Positions 8,465 to 17,451 of a DNA stretch of 42,736 nt are shown in pieces. The position numbers and the translations under genes are program-made. The stretch covers positions 1 through 42,736 of IMG/VR virus record IMGVR_UViG_3300043424_000325, one strand, 5' to 3'. This DNA comes from a virus. The notes below the pieces were generated by a model. The model did no database searches, was not told the origin of the DNA, and worked only from the letters and a program-made list of their open reading frames with translations. The stretch's first letter is position 1. Each line of letters starts with the position of its first letter.

Positions 8465-9139
8465 CTAACGGAAAAGATTCATATCGGCCAATGCACGATA
8501 TGCGTCGTGGTACTGTGGGTCGAGGCCTGCAGGAACGTCGGCCGATTTCGTGGTTGCGCTTTGACCAAGCACGTTGTTACCAGCCTCTGATGGGCGGTAC
8601 GGCTTACCAGCGACAGCCTCGAGTGCCTCAAGACGCTTGCTGACTTCCTTGATGGTCTTGACCATCTCCTCGAGTGCGGCAACCTGTGCTTCGGCGTGAG
8701 CGATGGCACTATCGTCCTTCTCGCGCTTCCCCATGTAGCCCTTGAGCTCTTCGCTCATTTCTTTCATGGTGCCACTAATCATCTCGGCGACGGCCTTCGC
8801 AATGGCTTTGATTTCGGCTTCGGACAAGAGTGATTCCTCGTCGCCGCCTTCCTCTTCGTCCATCTCCTCAGTCTCTTCGACCACGGTCTCCTCGGCCATC
8901 TCCTCGCCCTCGGCTTTTTCCTGCTTTAGGGTTTCGTCGGTTGGCATGGTGTTCCCCTTCATATCCCATGACCCAAGGATCGCCGCAATCTCATCAGCGG
9001 TCGGGACGTCCAACCCCTTATAGCTCACGCCTTGCATCTGGGCTTCCTTTTCGCGCGTCTGCATGGTCGAGATAAGTCGTTCAGCAACCGACTCTCCTAC
9101 CAAGTCCGACAACGCCTTCTTCTTCTCGGCAGTTAGCAT
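8465..9139 (-). CDS. Scaffold-like protein
   Basis: I start at ATG 9137-9139, preceded by GGAGGAGATTCC, rather than the in-frame ATG 33 nt upstream. The 224-residue product is strongly acidic in the middle (runs of E and D around residues 85-110), then helical and coiled-coil-like (residues 115-185, with AEAQVAALEEMVKTIKEV). No Cys is seen. These are common properties of phage scaffolding proteins, and the gene lies between the protease and major capsid genes. It should line the procapsid and be removed by the upstream protease. A promoter-like element lies just upstream. Confidence 0.75.
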   Translation of the reverse strand: MLTAEKKKALSDLVGESVAERLISTMQTREKEAQMQGVSYKGLDVPTADEIAAILGSWDMKGNTMPTDETLKQEKAEGEEMAEETVVEETEEMDEEEGGDEESLLSEAEIKAIAKAVAEMISGTMKEMSEELKGYMGKREKDDSAIAHAEAQVAALEEMVKTIKEVSKRLEALEAVAGKPYRPSEAGNNVLGQSATTKSADVPAGLDPQYHDAYRALADMNLFR

Positions 9140-9161
9140 GGAATCTCCTCCCCCTGCATGT

Positions 9162-9190
9162 ATCATACGCATGCGCGATATGTGCTACAA
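9162..9190 (-). promoter_or_regulatory. Possible sigma70-like promoter for scaffold and capsid genes
   Basis: Reading leftward, TTGTAG (9185-9190) and TATGAT (9162-9167) are separated by 17 bp. The -10 matches five of six consensus bases, the -35 only three. It lies 22 bp before the scaffold start in one of the few non-coding gaps of the late region. An extra promoter here would boost the two most abundant head proteins. Confidence 0.4.
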
Positions 9191-9198
9191 TAACCCAC

Positions 9199-9228
9199 GA
9201 CCGCGCCATCCCTCTTCGAGGCGCGGTC
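9199..9228. terminator. Perfect 9-bp hairpin upstream of scaffold gene
   Basis: GACCGCGCC (9199-9207) pairs with GGCGCGGTC (9220-9228). The run of T follows only on the plus strand (9235-9240), so as an intrinsic terminator it would stop rightward transcripts. In the leftward late message the stem has an A-run before it and no U-run after it, so there it would act as an attenuator or stability element at most. Confidence 0.45.
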
Positions 9229-9238
9229 GCTGCATTTT

Positions 9239-9670
9239 TTATGCCTCGTACATATCAGACCCAACAACCCCATCAATCGATGCCGTGGCAGCTGTTGGTC
9301 GAGCATGGCGGTAAGTCAAAATCTGATTGCGCCCACTCCCACGAAAGTTTGGCAGATTCCACACGAACCACAGTTGGCCACGGATGACATAGAGCGTTCC
9401 GTGGCAGTCCTGTCGAAAGATGATTTGTTGCCATGGCGATCGGGCGGTCTCCCGTTGCCACACACGAATACCGAATGGGCCACCGGCAGTGAGACGACTC
9501 ATCGATGTCGCCCACTCACGGCCGTATGCATCCCACACATCAGCGGTGAGCGTAGCGGTGTACGTGCCACCCGGGATGTTGAGCAGGACATCAGGGCCAA
9601 CGATGGCGGCTTGCGCTTGGACTTGCGACGGGATGTTGAGCGCCGCCTTAACTCGGTGAATGAGACTCAT
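9239..9670 (-). CDS. Hypothetical head or head-tail joining protein, 143 residues
   Basis: ATG 9668-9670 follows AGGAGGCATCT. The product has a short N-terminal helix and then mostly beta-strand-like sequence with many aromatic residues (YVIRGQLWFVWNLPNFRG). It has no membrane span. It sits between the protease and scaffold genes. A capsid decoration or head-completion role is possible from position, but I recognise no family. Confidence 0.5.
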   Translation of the reverse strand: MSLIHRVKAALNIPSQVQAQAAIVGPDVLLNIPGGTYTATLTADVWDAYGREWATSMSRLTAGGPFGIRVWQRETARSPWQQIIFRQDCHGTLYVIRGQLWFVWNLPNFRGSGRNQILTYRHARPTAATASIDGVVGSDMYEA

Positions 9671-9679
9671 AGATGCCTC

Positions 9680-12340
9680 CTATTGCGAGTACTGTGCGAT
9701 AAGTGTCGATGCGACATCATCTGGAACTCCATCTGCTGACCACTTTTTCCCGACTACATCGTAGAAGAGCTTTCCGCTAGATGGAATACGTGGATCGTTG
9801 ATGTATAGTCGCTTGCGCGTGCCAGATGAATCAGACCAGATGCTTCCGCCATTTTTCATGATTCGTTGCGCATCGCTACCGTAATATCCCTTAAGTTCCG
9901 GCATGCCCAAACGTAAATTTAATCCAGTATCTCGATTAAATCGATTAATCACTGCGTTTGCCTGCGCAGTATTCAGTGACATGTGATTTTTTCCATAGTA
10001 TATAGGCGTATCTGAGATGGGTATGACAGTTGACTGATTTGCCAAATACGCAGTGCCATCCGGACCAATTGCGATTCTCATTGGCTGATTCGATGAGTTT
10101 ATGGGACCCAAGCTCCAAGCCTCATCAGGTGCCCTGACTGAATCTGTACGCGCCTTGATGTCAATCTCCTCAATCCCACTGCCAGTATCAATAACTTTTC
10201 GCCCCTGTCGCAAGTTAGTTCTGAATATCAGGTCTCCATTCTCATCCGTAGCAGACTGAATCTGCTCTAAAGTAGAGTACTGCCCAACTTGCCCCTGCGC
10301 ACGCTTCGCCGCACGCTCGGCGGCACGTTGTGCAACCTCTGCACGGCGCTCTGCGACGCGCTTCTCCAGCTCCACACGTGATGCTGATTTTGCCGCATCA
10401 CGAGCCTCAGTGACGGACTTCCCCTCGGCCTTTGCTGCGCTATATGCCGCTTGATATGCCGCACGTCGAGCAGTCTTGCGCCCGTGCGATTTCTGGTCGT
10501 GTTTGCCGTGCTTGTATGATACGGACTTAGTGGCAGTCACCTCGTCACCTACCATATCGAATCCCGTCATTGGATTTGCCGCACGTCCGGGTGGAGTGAT
10601 TGACCGCTCGAAGATGCGGATGTTCTCGAACACGCCATCGCCATCAGGCTCGGTTTTGGGATGTTCGAAGCCAATTGACACCTGCCATCCCTTGCCCTTC
10701 TGCATGAGTGCCTCGGCCACAGCGTCATTGGTCACGATGCCACTTTCTACCAAGTACTTGCCGTCGTCGCTCAATGCCTGATAGTCAGTGGTGCCGATAT
10801 CCAGCCCGGGCACGTGCCAGAAGCGGAGCGGGCCATACTCACCTGATGCCTGTGCTTTCTCAAGTGCACCCTTGAGCGCCTTGGTGGACACAATCTCCTT
10901 GTCTCGATCGCGATAGGCCGTGGAGCTGATGGCCACCCAACGATAGCCGTCTTTCGATTTGTACACGGTCATCTGTGCAGGTGCACTTGCACTTGCCGAT
11001 TTGGTTGTGGCGGACTTGACTCGCCATTTTCCACCACGAGAGCGATACCACGTCGATGCAAAGGCGTTTGCGTAGCGTGATGGGTAGACACTATAGCGAC
11101 GCTTGGCTGCAGCAATTGCCCGCTTCCAGAGGTCGGGATTGGTCGGAATGTTCTCCTTGACCGTCATAGCATCAAGCTGTCGTGCAATCTTATTCGCCCA
11201 TGCCTTGCCAGCGTCGCCACCCCAGAGGAGATGAGCGATATACCCATTGGTTGGGTTGGCAGGATCACCCCAGCCCGGCCGCTTATCGACAGCATGCCGT
11301 GCAAAGAAGCTCGCCATGCGCTTGATGGTACTGTCACTCACTCGTGTGCCATTGCTCAGGTCACGTGCCCGAGCGATGCCAACGGCCGTACCACCACGCC
11401 CAAACTGCGAGCGCAACTCGAGGCCACGCTTTGCCGCCTGTCGCACGCCATCTGGTGGACTATGGCCATCGGCTTTGGTAGTCTTAGTGCTACGTAGCTT
11501 CTCAATCTCATCCCGGAGTGCAATTGCCGCATCGCCATCAGTCTCACGCTCAAGGCGCTGTTCAAGCTGGGTGATGCGCTTGGTACGTGCTACGGCTTCA
11601 CGCTTTTTCTTGGCAGCATCCGCCTTGCCACCACCACCGCCTCCTCGTTTCTTCTTCTCCTCGGCTTCTTGCCGTTTCGCCTCGCGCTTGGCTTCAGCCT
11701 CTGCACGCTTATCATCACGCTCCTGCTGTCGTGCCTCACGCTCGGCGCGTTTGGCGGCTGCACGGTCGAGCGTCTGTTGCGCCTTGTCAGCATCGCCAGC
11801 TTCAGCGGCTGACGTTACCTGTTTGCCAAGTGAGGACACATAGATTTTGTCGCCGACTTTTTCCATGAGGCCTTTATCGAGAAGGCGTTGGACTGATGGA
11901 TCGCTGGCATCTTGTGCAGCATCAGTGTTGAGGAGTTCGTAGTCCCCTGCATCGAATCCGACTTTATCTAGCGTGGTCATCGCATTGTCGCGCGCCTCGG
12001 TGGCTCGCTCGGCTGACCGCTGTGCTGCGGTTTTCTTGGGCGCCTTGCCACCGCCACCCTTCTTGGGCTTGGCGAATCCCTCGACGCGTTTTTTGGCCTG
12101 CTCGACTTTGTCGATACCGCCACCCGGCTTCTCGGCGAATTTTCCCGACGCATCGCGCACAAACTCACGCTCGGCCTTGTATGACGTCATGTACTCATCC
12201 ATGGCCGCCTTCATGCCGAGTTTCTTGGAGAGGCGCGTGAACTTGCGCTTGCCACCGGGCGTTTCGCGTGCCCACTGCCGTGCAAAATCTTGATTCGTGG
12301 CAAATGCCCACTTCCACTGTGCCTGTGATCGGAATGGCAT
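9680..12340 (-). CDS. Very large capsid maturation protease with extra domains, 886 residues
   Basis: Domains in order: an N-terminal basic helical segment beginning MPFRSQAQWKWAFA; Gly/Lys-rich linkers; an Ala/Glu/Arg-rich coiled coil (about 180-290); and a conserved block around 305-385 with FGRGGTAVGIARARDLSNG and GYIAHLLWGGDAG. Then comes a prohead-protease-like domain (about 455-600). It has RFWHVPG (His near 509), VSIGFEH (Ser near 555) and ERSITPPGRAANP, typical of XkdF/HK97 proteases. After KHGKHDQKSHGRK follow another Ala/Arg helix and an unrecognised C-terminal domain (about 690-886). Phage proteases are usually 200-350 residues. The codons for the last domain (9680-10250) are visibly richer in A+T than the rest, suggesting a later acquisition. 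The protease should cut scaffold and capsid protein. Confidence 0.75.
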   Translation of the reverse strand: MPFRSQAQWKWAFATNQDFARQWARETPGGKRKFTRLSKKLGMKAAMDEYMTSYKAEREFVRDASGKFAEKPGGGIDKVEQAKKRVEGFAKPKKGGGGKAPKKTAAQRSAERATEARDNAMTTLDKVGFDAGDYELLNTDAAQDASDPSVQRLLDKGLMEKVGDKIYVSSLGKQVTSAAEAGDADKAQQTLDRAAAKRAEREARQQERDDKRAEAEAKREAKRQEAEEKKKRGGGGGGKADAAKKKREAVARTKRITQLEQRLERETDGDAAIALRDEIEKLRSTKTTKADGHSPPDGVRQAAKRGLELRSQFGRGGTAVGIARARDLSNGTRVSDSTIKRMASFFARHAVDKRPGWGDPANPTNGYIAHLLWGGDAGKAWANKIARQLDAMTVKENIPTNPDLWKRAIAAAKRRYSVYPSRYANAFASTWYRSRGGKWRVKSATTKSASASAPAQMTVYKSKDGYRWVAISSTAYRDRDKEIVSTKALKGALEKAQASGEYGPLRFWHVPGLDIGTTDYQALSDDGKYLVESGIVTNDAVAEALMQKGKGWQVSIGFEHPKTEPDGDGVFENIRIFERSITPPGRAANPMTGFDMVGDEVTATKSVSYKHGKHDQKSHGRKTARRAAYQAAYSAAKAEGKSVTEARDAAKSASRVELEKRVAERRAEVAQRAAERAAKRAQGQVGQYSTLEQIQSATDENGDLIFRTNLRQGRKVIDTGSGIEEIDIKARTDSVRAPDEAWSLGPINSSNQPMRIAIGPDGTAYLANQSTVIPISDTPIYYGKNHMSLNTAQANAVINRFNRDTGLNLRLGMPELKGYYGSDAQRIMKNGGSIWSDSSGTRKRLYINDPRIPSSGKLFYDVVGKKWSADGVPDDVASTLIAQYSQ

Positions 12341-12840
12341 TAGATGTTCCTCCCCATGTTGCTCACTTCAGCGTCGATAGCACGCTGGACGATGTCACCG
12401 AGCTCTCTATCCCATTTCACTTTGGCGGCGTCTGTCCACTTGCGCGGCTTTGTACCCGGGTGCCGTACCTGCTTACGGAATACAATCGGACCCGATACCC
12501 TGCCCTTGTTTGAGCCAAGGTAGCCCGGGCGAGTCTTAGCCTTATACGAGCCTTGGCCTCCCCACTGGAAACGTAGTCGCTTGGCTCGCTTCGGGCGGAT
12601 GATATGTGGCTTGGTGCCATCATCGAGCATTGACCACACGCTGTCATCAGTCGAGATAATCCACTCAGCAGCCGATACCTCGGTGGCCTTAAATTCGGGT
12701 TGATGCTTCCATGTCTTGGTGGTGGTCATGAAATCGACGATGACATTCTCGGATGCGTTTTTCATGCCATTACGCAGGCCTCGGATCAAGCGCTTTGCAT
12801 CCAACTTTGGCGGTACGATGACCGTCATCTTTGCGCCCAT
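12340..12840 (-). CDS. HK97 gp10-like head-tail / neck protein
   Basis: The start is ATG 12838-12840 after GGAGGTATAGC; the long upstream in-frame stretch is out-of-frame shadow of the MuF-like gene. The 166-residue product has DDGTKPHIIRPKRAKRLRF followed by HPGTKPRKWTDA, matching the GTxPHxIxPK...LRF...HPGTxP pattern of HK97 gp10-like proteins. These form part of the head-tail interface or tail terminator. Its stop overlaps the protease start (TAATG). Confidence 0.75.
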   Translation of the reverse strand: MGAKMTVIVPPKLDAKRLIRGLRNGMKNASENVIVDFMTTTKTWKHQPEFKATEVSAAEWIISTDDSVWSMLDDGTKPHIIRPKRAKRLRFQWGGQGSYKAKTRPGYLGSNKGRVSGPIVFRKQVRHPGTKPRKWTDAAKVKWDRELGDIVQRAIDAEVSNMGRNI

Positions 12841-12841
12841 G

Positions 12842-13414
12842 CTATACCTCCAGTCCGCGTATCTCAAATGGCGCCCATCTCGAGGCGCGCACGATGCATG
12901 TCTGGCATGAGTCCTCGGCATGGCGCTCCCAGTAGCAGTCATAGTCGCCACGCTCACGGTCAATCACGACGATGCGCCACTTGCACTTACAGTTGCCCAT
13001 GCACTGTGTACCCTGCGCTGGCATCGCAGGGAGCGGCAAGAACTCGGTGCGACCCTTCCAGTACGGCTCTTTGATGCCATTGGCATACGAGACCGCACGT
13101 GCTGCCTCTTTTCGCTTGAACTCACGCTCACTCACCACCTTGAGGTAGAATCCGTCAAAGTACGATAGTTGCATATTGAGGGAATAGCGCAGGACGCCCA
13201 ACAGCTCGGGTGTGAGCTCACTCACTCCCGACCCGAGAAGTCCGCTTGCCGTGTGGTAGCGTACGATCTCACGCTTCATGTCCTCATGCCATCGCTGGAC
13301 GGATTCGAGGTCGGTGATATTCCCCTCACCATCCACGCCCTCACGCATCATGCGCGCGGTACGCCCTGCGAGGTAGAGTGCGAATCGTGCGATGAGTTGC
13401 TCGAGCTTGTTCAT
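12842..13414 (-). CDS. MuF-like minor head protein, short form
   Basis: The 190-residue protein is helical in the first two thirds. It ends with PLPAMPAQGTQCMGNCKCKW and EDSCQTCIVRASRWAPFEIRG, a cysteine-rich signature of the C terminus of MuF-type head morphogenesis proteins. Full MuF-like proteins are often longer, so this may be a compact version. It overlaps the portal gene by ATGA coupling (13411-13414). It probably sits inside the head near the portal. Confidence 0.7.
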   Translation of the reverse strand: MNKLEQLIARFALYLAGRTARMMREGVDGEGNITDLESVQRWHEDMKREIVRYHTASGLLGSGVSELTPELLGVLRYSLNMQLSYFDGFYLKVVSEREFKRKEAARAVSYANGIKEPYWKGRTEFLPLPAMPAQGTQCMGNCKCKWRIVVIDRERGDYDCYWERHAEDSCQTCIVRASRWAPFEIRGLEV

Positions 13415-14994
13415 GATGTCAGCTTCTCCAGCAGTCGCAGTGCGCTCTTGAGCTCATCGTCTATCATGCGGTCAAGCTCATTCCCACTCGGTGCACGGCC
13501 AGTTGGTGGCTCGCCTTGATAGAAGAGGTCAGCGTCACTGCCAAGTGCTTGCACGGTTTGCTTGAGTCGCACGAGTGCCTTTTCGGCATCGGTCGGCGCT
13601 TGTGCCGTGGCCTGTGCTTCGGCCGATGTTTGCGCTTGTGCCTCGGCTTGTGTTTGGTCAGCAATCTGTGCAGCCTGTGCGGTCGTCTCAATATTCTCGC
13701 TATCGGTTACTACGCCACCTGCCGTGGAGTCTGTGGCGAGGAATTCGCGCGGGAGGTAGCCATCGTCCACGAGGACATTGAGCGCCTGTGCAGCGCTGAT
13801 GACCTGTAGCTCGATGAGGGGCTTGAGTGCGCCTGCCCAAGCGGACAGAGTTTCCGCTTTCTCCTTGCGGTCCTTCTGGTCGCTCTCGGCAAAGTAGAAA
13901 CTTACTGCATCGGGGAATACGTTGTGTGTGATTGCGTTGGCGAATTGCTTACGGAATGAGGATAACCCTCGCCCTTCGGCCGCTTGCGCAAGTACGACTG
14001 ACTGTTGGCCAGTGCCGAGCCCTTGCCCTGAGAGTGGTTGAATCTCACCCACGAAGATGCCAAGTGCATTTGCATAGCGCAGGTAGGCGTCGGTTCGCTC
14101 AGTCGCCGCATCGAATCCATCAGGAATCTCTGCAAGCGGGATCGTGGCGATGCTTGGCGTCTCATTCCGAATCATTGGGATGATGGTCGAGCCATTGTAG
14201 ACTACGTAGCCCTTCTGGTCCTGCATGGCGGCGCTAGAGTTGAGTGCCTGTCCAAGCTGGTCGCTCGTGATGCCATTGACGATATGGATAGCAAGATTGC
14301 GACGGCCTGACACCTTCTCACGCACGTACGTCTCAATAGCAGTCAGCTTGAGGATGGTCTCGAATGATCGACGTGCTGCACTGATACCCATGCCGTAGTG
14401 CTCGGTGCGTGGTGATGGCGTGTCGGCGAGCATCAACACATCATCGGCGCGCATCACGTGCTGACGGCCACGCATATCCACATAGATGAGCGGGAACTTC
14501 GGGTCGCCTGTGCGGTAGCATCGGAGGCTGTCGAGATGCATGAGGCCGACGACCCTTGACCCTGCCGCGCTGGACGAGCGCACGATCTCGACAAATGCTC
14601 CATTGTCAGTAGTGAGATAATCCCGCAACACCTTGGCCAGACCTGCCGTATAGTTGCCGTCCAGATTGAGCATCAGCTCTTGCGCTTGCTTGATGCGGCG
14701 TGAGCTTTCGGTCGTGTCGGAAATCTCAAACCCGATGGCGGTTTGCTTGGAGATGGCTGTCGATACCGCACTCGACCACATGTTCTCGATCATAGGCGTT
14801 TCGGACAGGATGGCGTCGGCCGCCTTGGTGCCATAGGGTGGCAGTCCTGTTGCGCCTTTAATCCCCTCGAGGAGACCAGCGCCGAGGAATTGCCCCCACG
14901 TTGATGGCCCGACTACTACGGTAAATCCGCCGCTCTGAGTGACACGCTGGCCATCATCACGTGTCACACTTTTCTTGATTGCGTCATCGGTCAT
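13411..14994 (-). CDS. Portal protein
   Basis: The 527-residue product lies after the terminase genes, as usual. It has a typical portal pattern: an N-terminal segment with GLPPYGTKAADAILSETPMIENMWSSAV, a beta-rich stem region with MRGRQHVMRADDVLMLADTP, long helices (GISAARRSFETILKLTAIETYVREK), and a C-terminal run of Ala/Gln (residues about 445-480) that is low complexity. Portals form the dodecameric DNA gate at one capsid vertex and dock TerL. The Q/A-rich C terminus would lie inside the capsid. ATG 14992-14994 follows AGGATAGTAT. Confidence 0.85.
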   Translation of the reverse strand: MTDDAIKKSVTRDDGQRVTQSGGFTVVVGPSTWGQFLGAGLLEGIKGATGLPPYGTKAADAILSETPMIENMWSSAVSTAISKQTAIGFEISDTTESSRRIKQAQELMLNLDGNYTAGLAKVLRDYLTTDNGAFVEIVRSSSAAGSRVVGLMHLDSLRCYRTGDPKFPLIYVDMRGRQHVMRADDVLMLADTPSPRTEHYGMGISAARRSFETILKLTAIETYVREKVSGRRNLAIHIVNGITSDQLGQALNSSAAMQDQKGYVVYNGSTIIPMIRNETPSIATIPLAEIPDGFDAATERTDAYLRYANALGIFVGEIQPLSGQGLGTGQQSVVLAQAAEGRGLSSFRKQFANAITHNVFPDAVSFYFAESDQKDRKEKAETLSAWAGALKPLIELQVISAAQALNVLVDDGYLPREFLATDSTAGGVVTDSENIETTAQAAQIADQTQAEAQAQTSAEAQATAQAPTDAEKALVRLKQTVQALGSDADLFYQGEPPTGRAPSGNELDRMIDDELKSALRLLEKLTS

Positions 14995-14997
14995 ATA

Positions 14998-15177
14998 CTA
15001 TCCTTGTGCTGGCAGATAATAGGCTCGTGGGATATCGAAATCCCAATCACGACGTATGGTGGCAGTGCGGATGATTTCCTTACTGATGCGACGGGCGGCA
15101 CGGCTTGCGATGGTCCGTGCGTTTCGGTAGCGCCGATTGGCTCGGCAGTGTCTGCAGAGACAGGAGAGCATCTGCAT
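14998..15177 (-). CDS. Small basic protein between TerL and portal, 59 residues
   Basis: ATG 15175-15177 follows GGAGCACTT, and the stop (14998-15000) lies 3 nt before the portal start. The product begins MQMLSCLCRHCRANRRYRNA and is strongly Arg-rich, with four Cys in the first dozen residues (C6, C8, C11), then a DWDFDIPRAYYLP end. The Cys cluster hints at metal binding, but only three Cys are obvious. It fills the only gap between TerL and portal exactly, which argues that it is real. Function unknown. Confidence 0.68.
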   Translation of the reverse strand: MQMLSCLCRHCRANRRYRNARTIASRAARRISKEIIRTATIRRDWDFDIPRAYYLPAQG

Positions 15178-15188
15178 AAGTGCTCCTA

Positions 15189-16535
15189 CTAGTACAGATT
15201 TAAACCAAGCGCAGCATGTGCCGCCATGGATAATGCTACAACGCTATCAATCTTATTGCTAGTATCCCTCTTGACGATACGAAGCCGATGACCCGTTTCA
15301 TCCACTTTCGCATTCGCGTTCATTAAATGCTGACGTACTATAGTATGCTCGCCATTGTGGACCAATCGGCGTGTCATGATGAGCTGACGGAGTGCAGCGT
15401 CCGACTCGAGGCGTCGTGCCTGCTGACTGAATGGCTCGCACCACACAGCATCACTTAGGCGTTGTGCGAGGTAGTGCGCTTGGTATGGATCGTAGGCAAT
15501 CTGCACCACGTTGTACTGCTTGATGATGGCGCGAATGTCCTGCTCGATTTGGCTGTAGTCGAGTGGTGTGCCGTTTGGCTCCCACACCTTGACCATGCGA
15601 AGTGCGAGCATCTGGTCAGCCTGTGCACCGTAGCGACCAACACCCACGAGCGCGAAGGTGTCACCCGAGATAGCGGCGTCCATGCCAAGCACGATAGGCT
15701 GACGTGGTGAGAGTGGCGGGAGTGATTCCTCGATACACCCATCCCACATGCTGATTGAGCCGAGGAAGGATTCATCGTCATCGGCGTACACCCACTCGCC
15801 GAGGCGTAGGCGTGCGTAGCGTGTACCGGTGAGTGCGTCCAACGTGGCCAGCGTGCGTCGGCCTTGGTCTGTCCAGTCGGCGCCATCGTGCAGGCTCGGG
15901 TTGTCCTCGTGGCGTGATGTGTGTATCTGCAGTTGGCCGGATCGTGCACGCTCGAGTATCCAGTGCTCGGGGTCTTTTGGGTTGGCGTCGCCGAATGCCA
16001 TCGGGTATGGCGTGACCGCACCACGGCCGGTCGTGCGGGTCGTGATGGTCTCCCACTCTTCCTTGGATAGCTCCTCGCACTGATTGACGTAGATGCCGTC
16101 AAACTCTCCTGACAGAATCTTGTCGGGATTGTCCATACCTGCCGTATTGACCACCGACCCATTGGGATAGACCCACAGGTAGGGACGCGTGCCGCCAAAC
16201 TCCTCGGGCTTGGTGCCATGCGCACGGATGACCCGCTTCCACGAGCGCACGGCCGTAGTGGTGAGGGATTCGGCCGTTTTACGCATAATGACCCACCGAC
16301 TGCCCGGGTAGGCTTGTGCCATCTGGTGAAGCTTGTAGAGTGCGGCGAATGTTTTTCCCGTCTCACTCGGGCCCGAGATGATCCACTCGCGCGCCGTGGT
16401 TGACTGAATCGCCTCGGCTGCGCCACGGAACGTGAGCCCGGGCTTGGCACGTCGGCGTCGCTCTAGCTCAAGCTTGGCCAGCAGTGCAATCTTACTGGCG
16501 TTCGAGCTGACTGATGAGGTTGTTGAGCTCGTCAT
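15189..16535 (-). CDS. terL: Terminase large subunit
   Basis: The ATPase half carries Walker A GPSETGKT (about residues 55-62) and a Walker B-like strand GIYVNQCEEL with the catalytic Glu (about 137-146). The nuclease half starts with VLGMDAAISGDTFALVG, supplying an RNase H-fold Asp, and later has IAYDPYQAHYLAQRL and a late conserved Asp in NKIDSVVALSMAAHAAL. Length (448) is usual. I start at ATG 16533-16535, 7 nt after GGGG, overlapping terS by 44 nt. It drives DNA packaging and cuts the concatemer. Confidence 0.92.
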   Translation of the reverse strand: MTSSTTSSVSSNASKIALLAKLELERRRRAKPGLTFRGAAEAIQSTTAREWIISGPSETGKTFAALYKLHQMAQAYPGSRWVIMRKTAESLTTTAVRSWKRVIRAHGTKPEEFGGTRPYLWVYPNGSVVNTAGMDNPDKILSGEFDGIYVNQCEELSKEEWETITTRTTGRGAVTPYPMAFGDANPKDPEHWILERARSGQLQIHTSRHEDNPSLHDGADWTDQGRRTLATLDALTGTRYARLRLGEWVYADDDESFLGSISMWDGCIEESLPPLSPRQPIVLGMDAAISGDTFALVGVGRYGAQADQMLALRMVKVWEPNGTPLDYSQIEQDIRAIIKQYNVVQIAYDPYQAHYLAQRLSDAVWCEPFSQQARRLESDAALRQLIMTRRLVHNGEHTIVRQHLMNANAKVDETGHRLRIVKRDTSNKIDSVVALSMAAHAALGLNLY

Positions 16536-16938
16536 CACTCATCCCCTGAATCTGTTCTGGTGTCACGCTGACACTAATCTGCTTGGACGTCTGCACGGTA
16601 TCGAGGCCTAACAGCTTCGACCGTCGCTCCATGATTTTGAGCAATTGCTCGACGGCCTTAAGGTTGCCCGATTTGAAGTCCGTGTACACCGACACCCACA
16701 TCTCGTCGAGGCGTGCTTGCTCGAGGCTGACCTCATAGGCTCGCATCTCGAGGGATTGTTCAAGGTAGGCGTCGAACACCTTTTTAAGGTCTTTGGCGAT
16801 GGTCTGGTGGCTGGTGCCGAGCTCCTTGGCAATCTCACGGTATGACAATCCAAGCTTGCGTAGCTCGAACGCTCGGTGTGCTCGTTGGGCGGTCATCGTC
16901 GAGCCCTTGGCCGACTGCCGTTGCTTTCGTGTGGCCAT
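16492..16938 (-). CDS. terS: Terminase small subunit
   Basis: ATG 16936-16938 follows GGAGGATAT. The 148-residue product has an N-terminal HTH (ELRKLGLSYREIAKELGTSHQTIAKDLKKVF), a central helical oligomerisation region (YLEQSLEMRAYEVSLEQARLD...), and a C-terminal segment with ERRSKLLGLDTVQ, a frequent TerS phrase. It recognises the packaging site and stimulates TerL. It is placed directly upstream of terL. Confidence 0.87.
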   Translation of the reverse strand: MATRKQRQSAKGSTMTAQRAHRAFELRKLGLSYREIAKELGTSHQTIAKDLKKVFDAYLEQSLEMRAYEVSLEQARLDEMWVSVYTDFKSGNLKAVEQLLKIMERRSKLLGLDTVQTSKQISVSVTPEQIQGMSDDELNNLISQLERQ

Positions 16939-16971
16939 ATATCCTCCATCTAACAAGGAATCCTTGTTGGT

Positions 16972-17451
16972 TCAATCGTCAGCTTGCTGATAGCCATCCC
17001 ATATCTGCTGAGCATTAATCGTTTGATTTGCACCTAATCTCCGTAGCTCGTATAGCACGGCACTGTCGTCATCTATTACGATGGGATAATGCCCGGGATA
17101 GCGCTCTAACGCACGCAGGTACATGTCAATTTTAACCAGCACATTGGGACGGGTATCCTCATCAGAGCGCATAAGAAGCTCATCATAGTGTATGCCGCTT
17201 TTCCAAAGCCACCTTTGAGGTGAGCCATTACGAGCCAACCAGCGTTCGGTTACCACTCGATTTGATTCTCTTCGTCCGGTGAAAATTACGGTTCGGCTGC
17301 ATAACTTTTGCTGACGTTGAAATTCGGTAATAACTTCTATTCGGGGACTGGCCTTGGCAAACAACATGTGCCACTCATGGTCGGTGGTTGGGCGACGAAA
17401 ATTATTGTGTCGAAAACATAACGTTCCATCGATGTCGCAAAACAAAATCAT
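16972..17451 (-). CDS. HAD-superfamily phosphatase (PseT/PNK 3'-phosphatase-like)
   Basis: The 159-residue enzyme has all four HAD motifs: FCDIDGTLCF (nucleophile Asp and acid Asp, residues about 4-12), VIFTGRRESN (motif II), VLVKIDMYLRAL (motif III Lys), and YPIVIDDDSAVLYELRRLG (motif IV). The arrangement resembles the phosphatase half of T4 polynucleotide kinase, without a kinase domain. It could trim nucleic-acid 3' ends or act on a nucleotide. ATG 17449-17451 overlaps the methyltransferase stop by 4 nt. No partner ligase is seen. Confidence 0.78.
   Translation of the reverse strand: MILFCDIDGTLCFRHNNFRRPTTDHEWHMLFAKASPRIEVITEFQRQQKLCSRTVIFTGRRESNRVVTERWLARNGSPQRWLWKSGIHYDELLMRSDEDTRPNVLVKIDMYLRALERYPGHYPIVIDDDSAVLYELRRLGANQTINAQQIWDGYQQADD

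Noticed and set aside
15455-16450. 331-codon frame inside the terminase gene
   Set aside because: It is a shadow in another frame of TerL, with Ser/Arg/Pro-rich meaningless sequence and no ribosome site.
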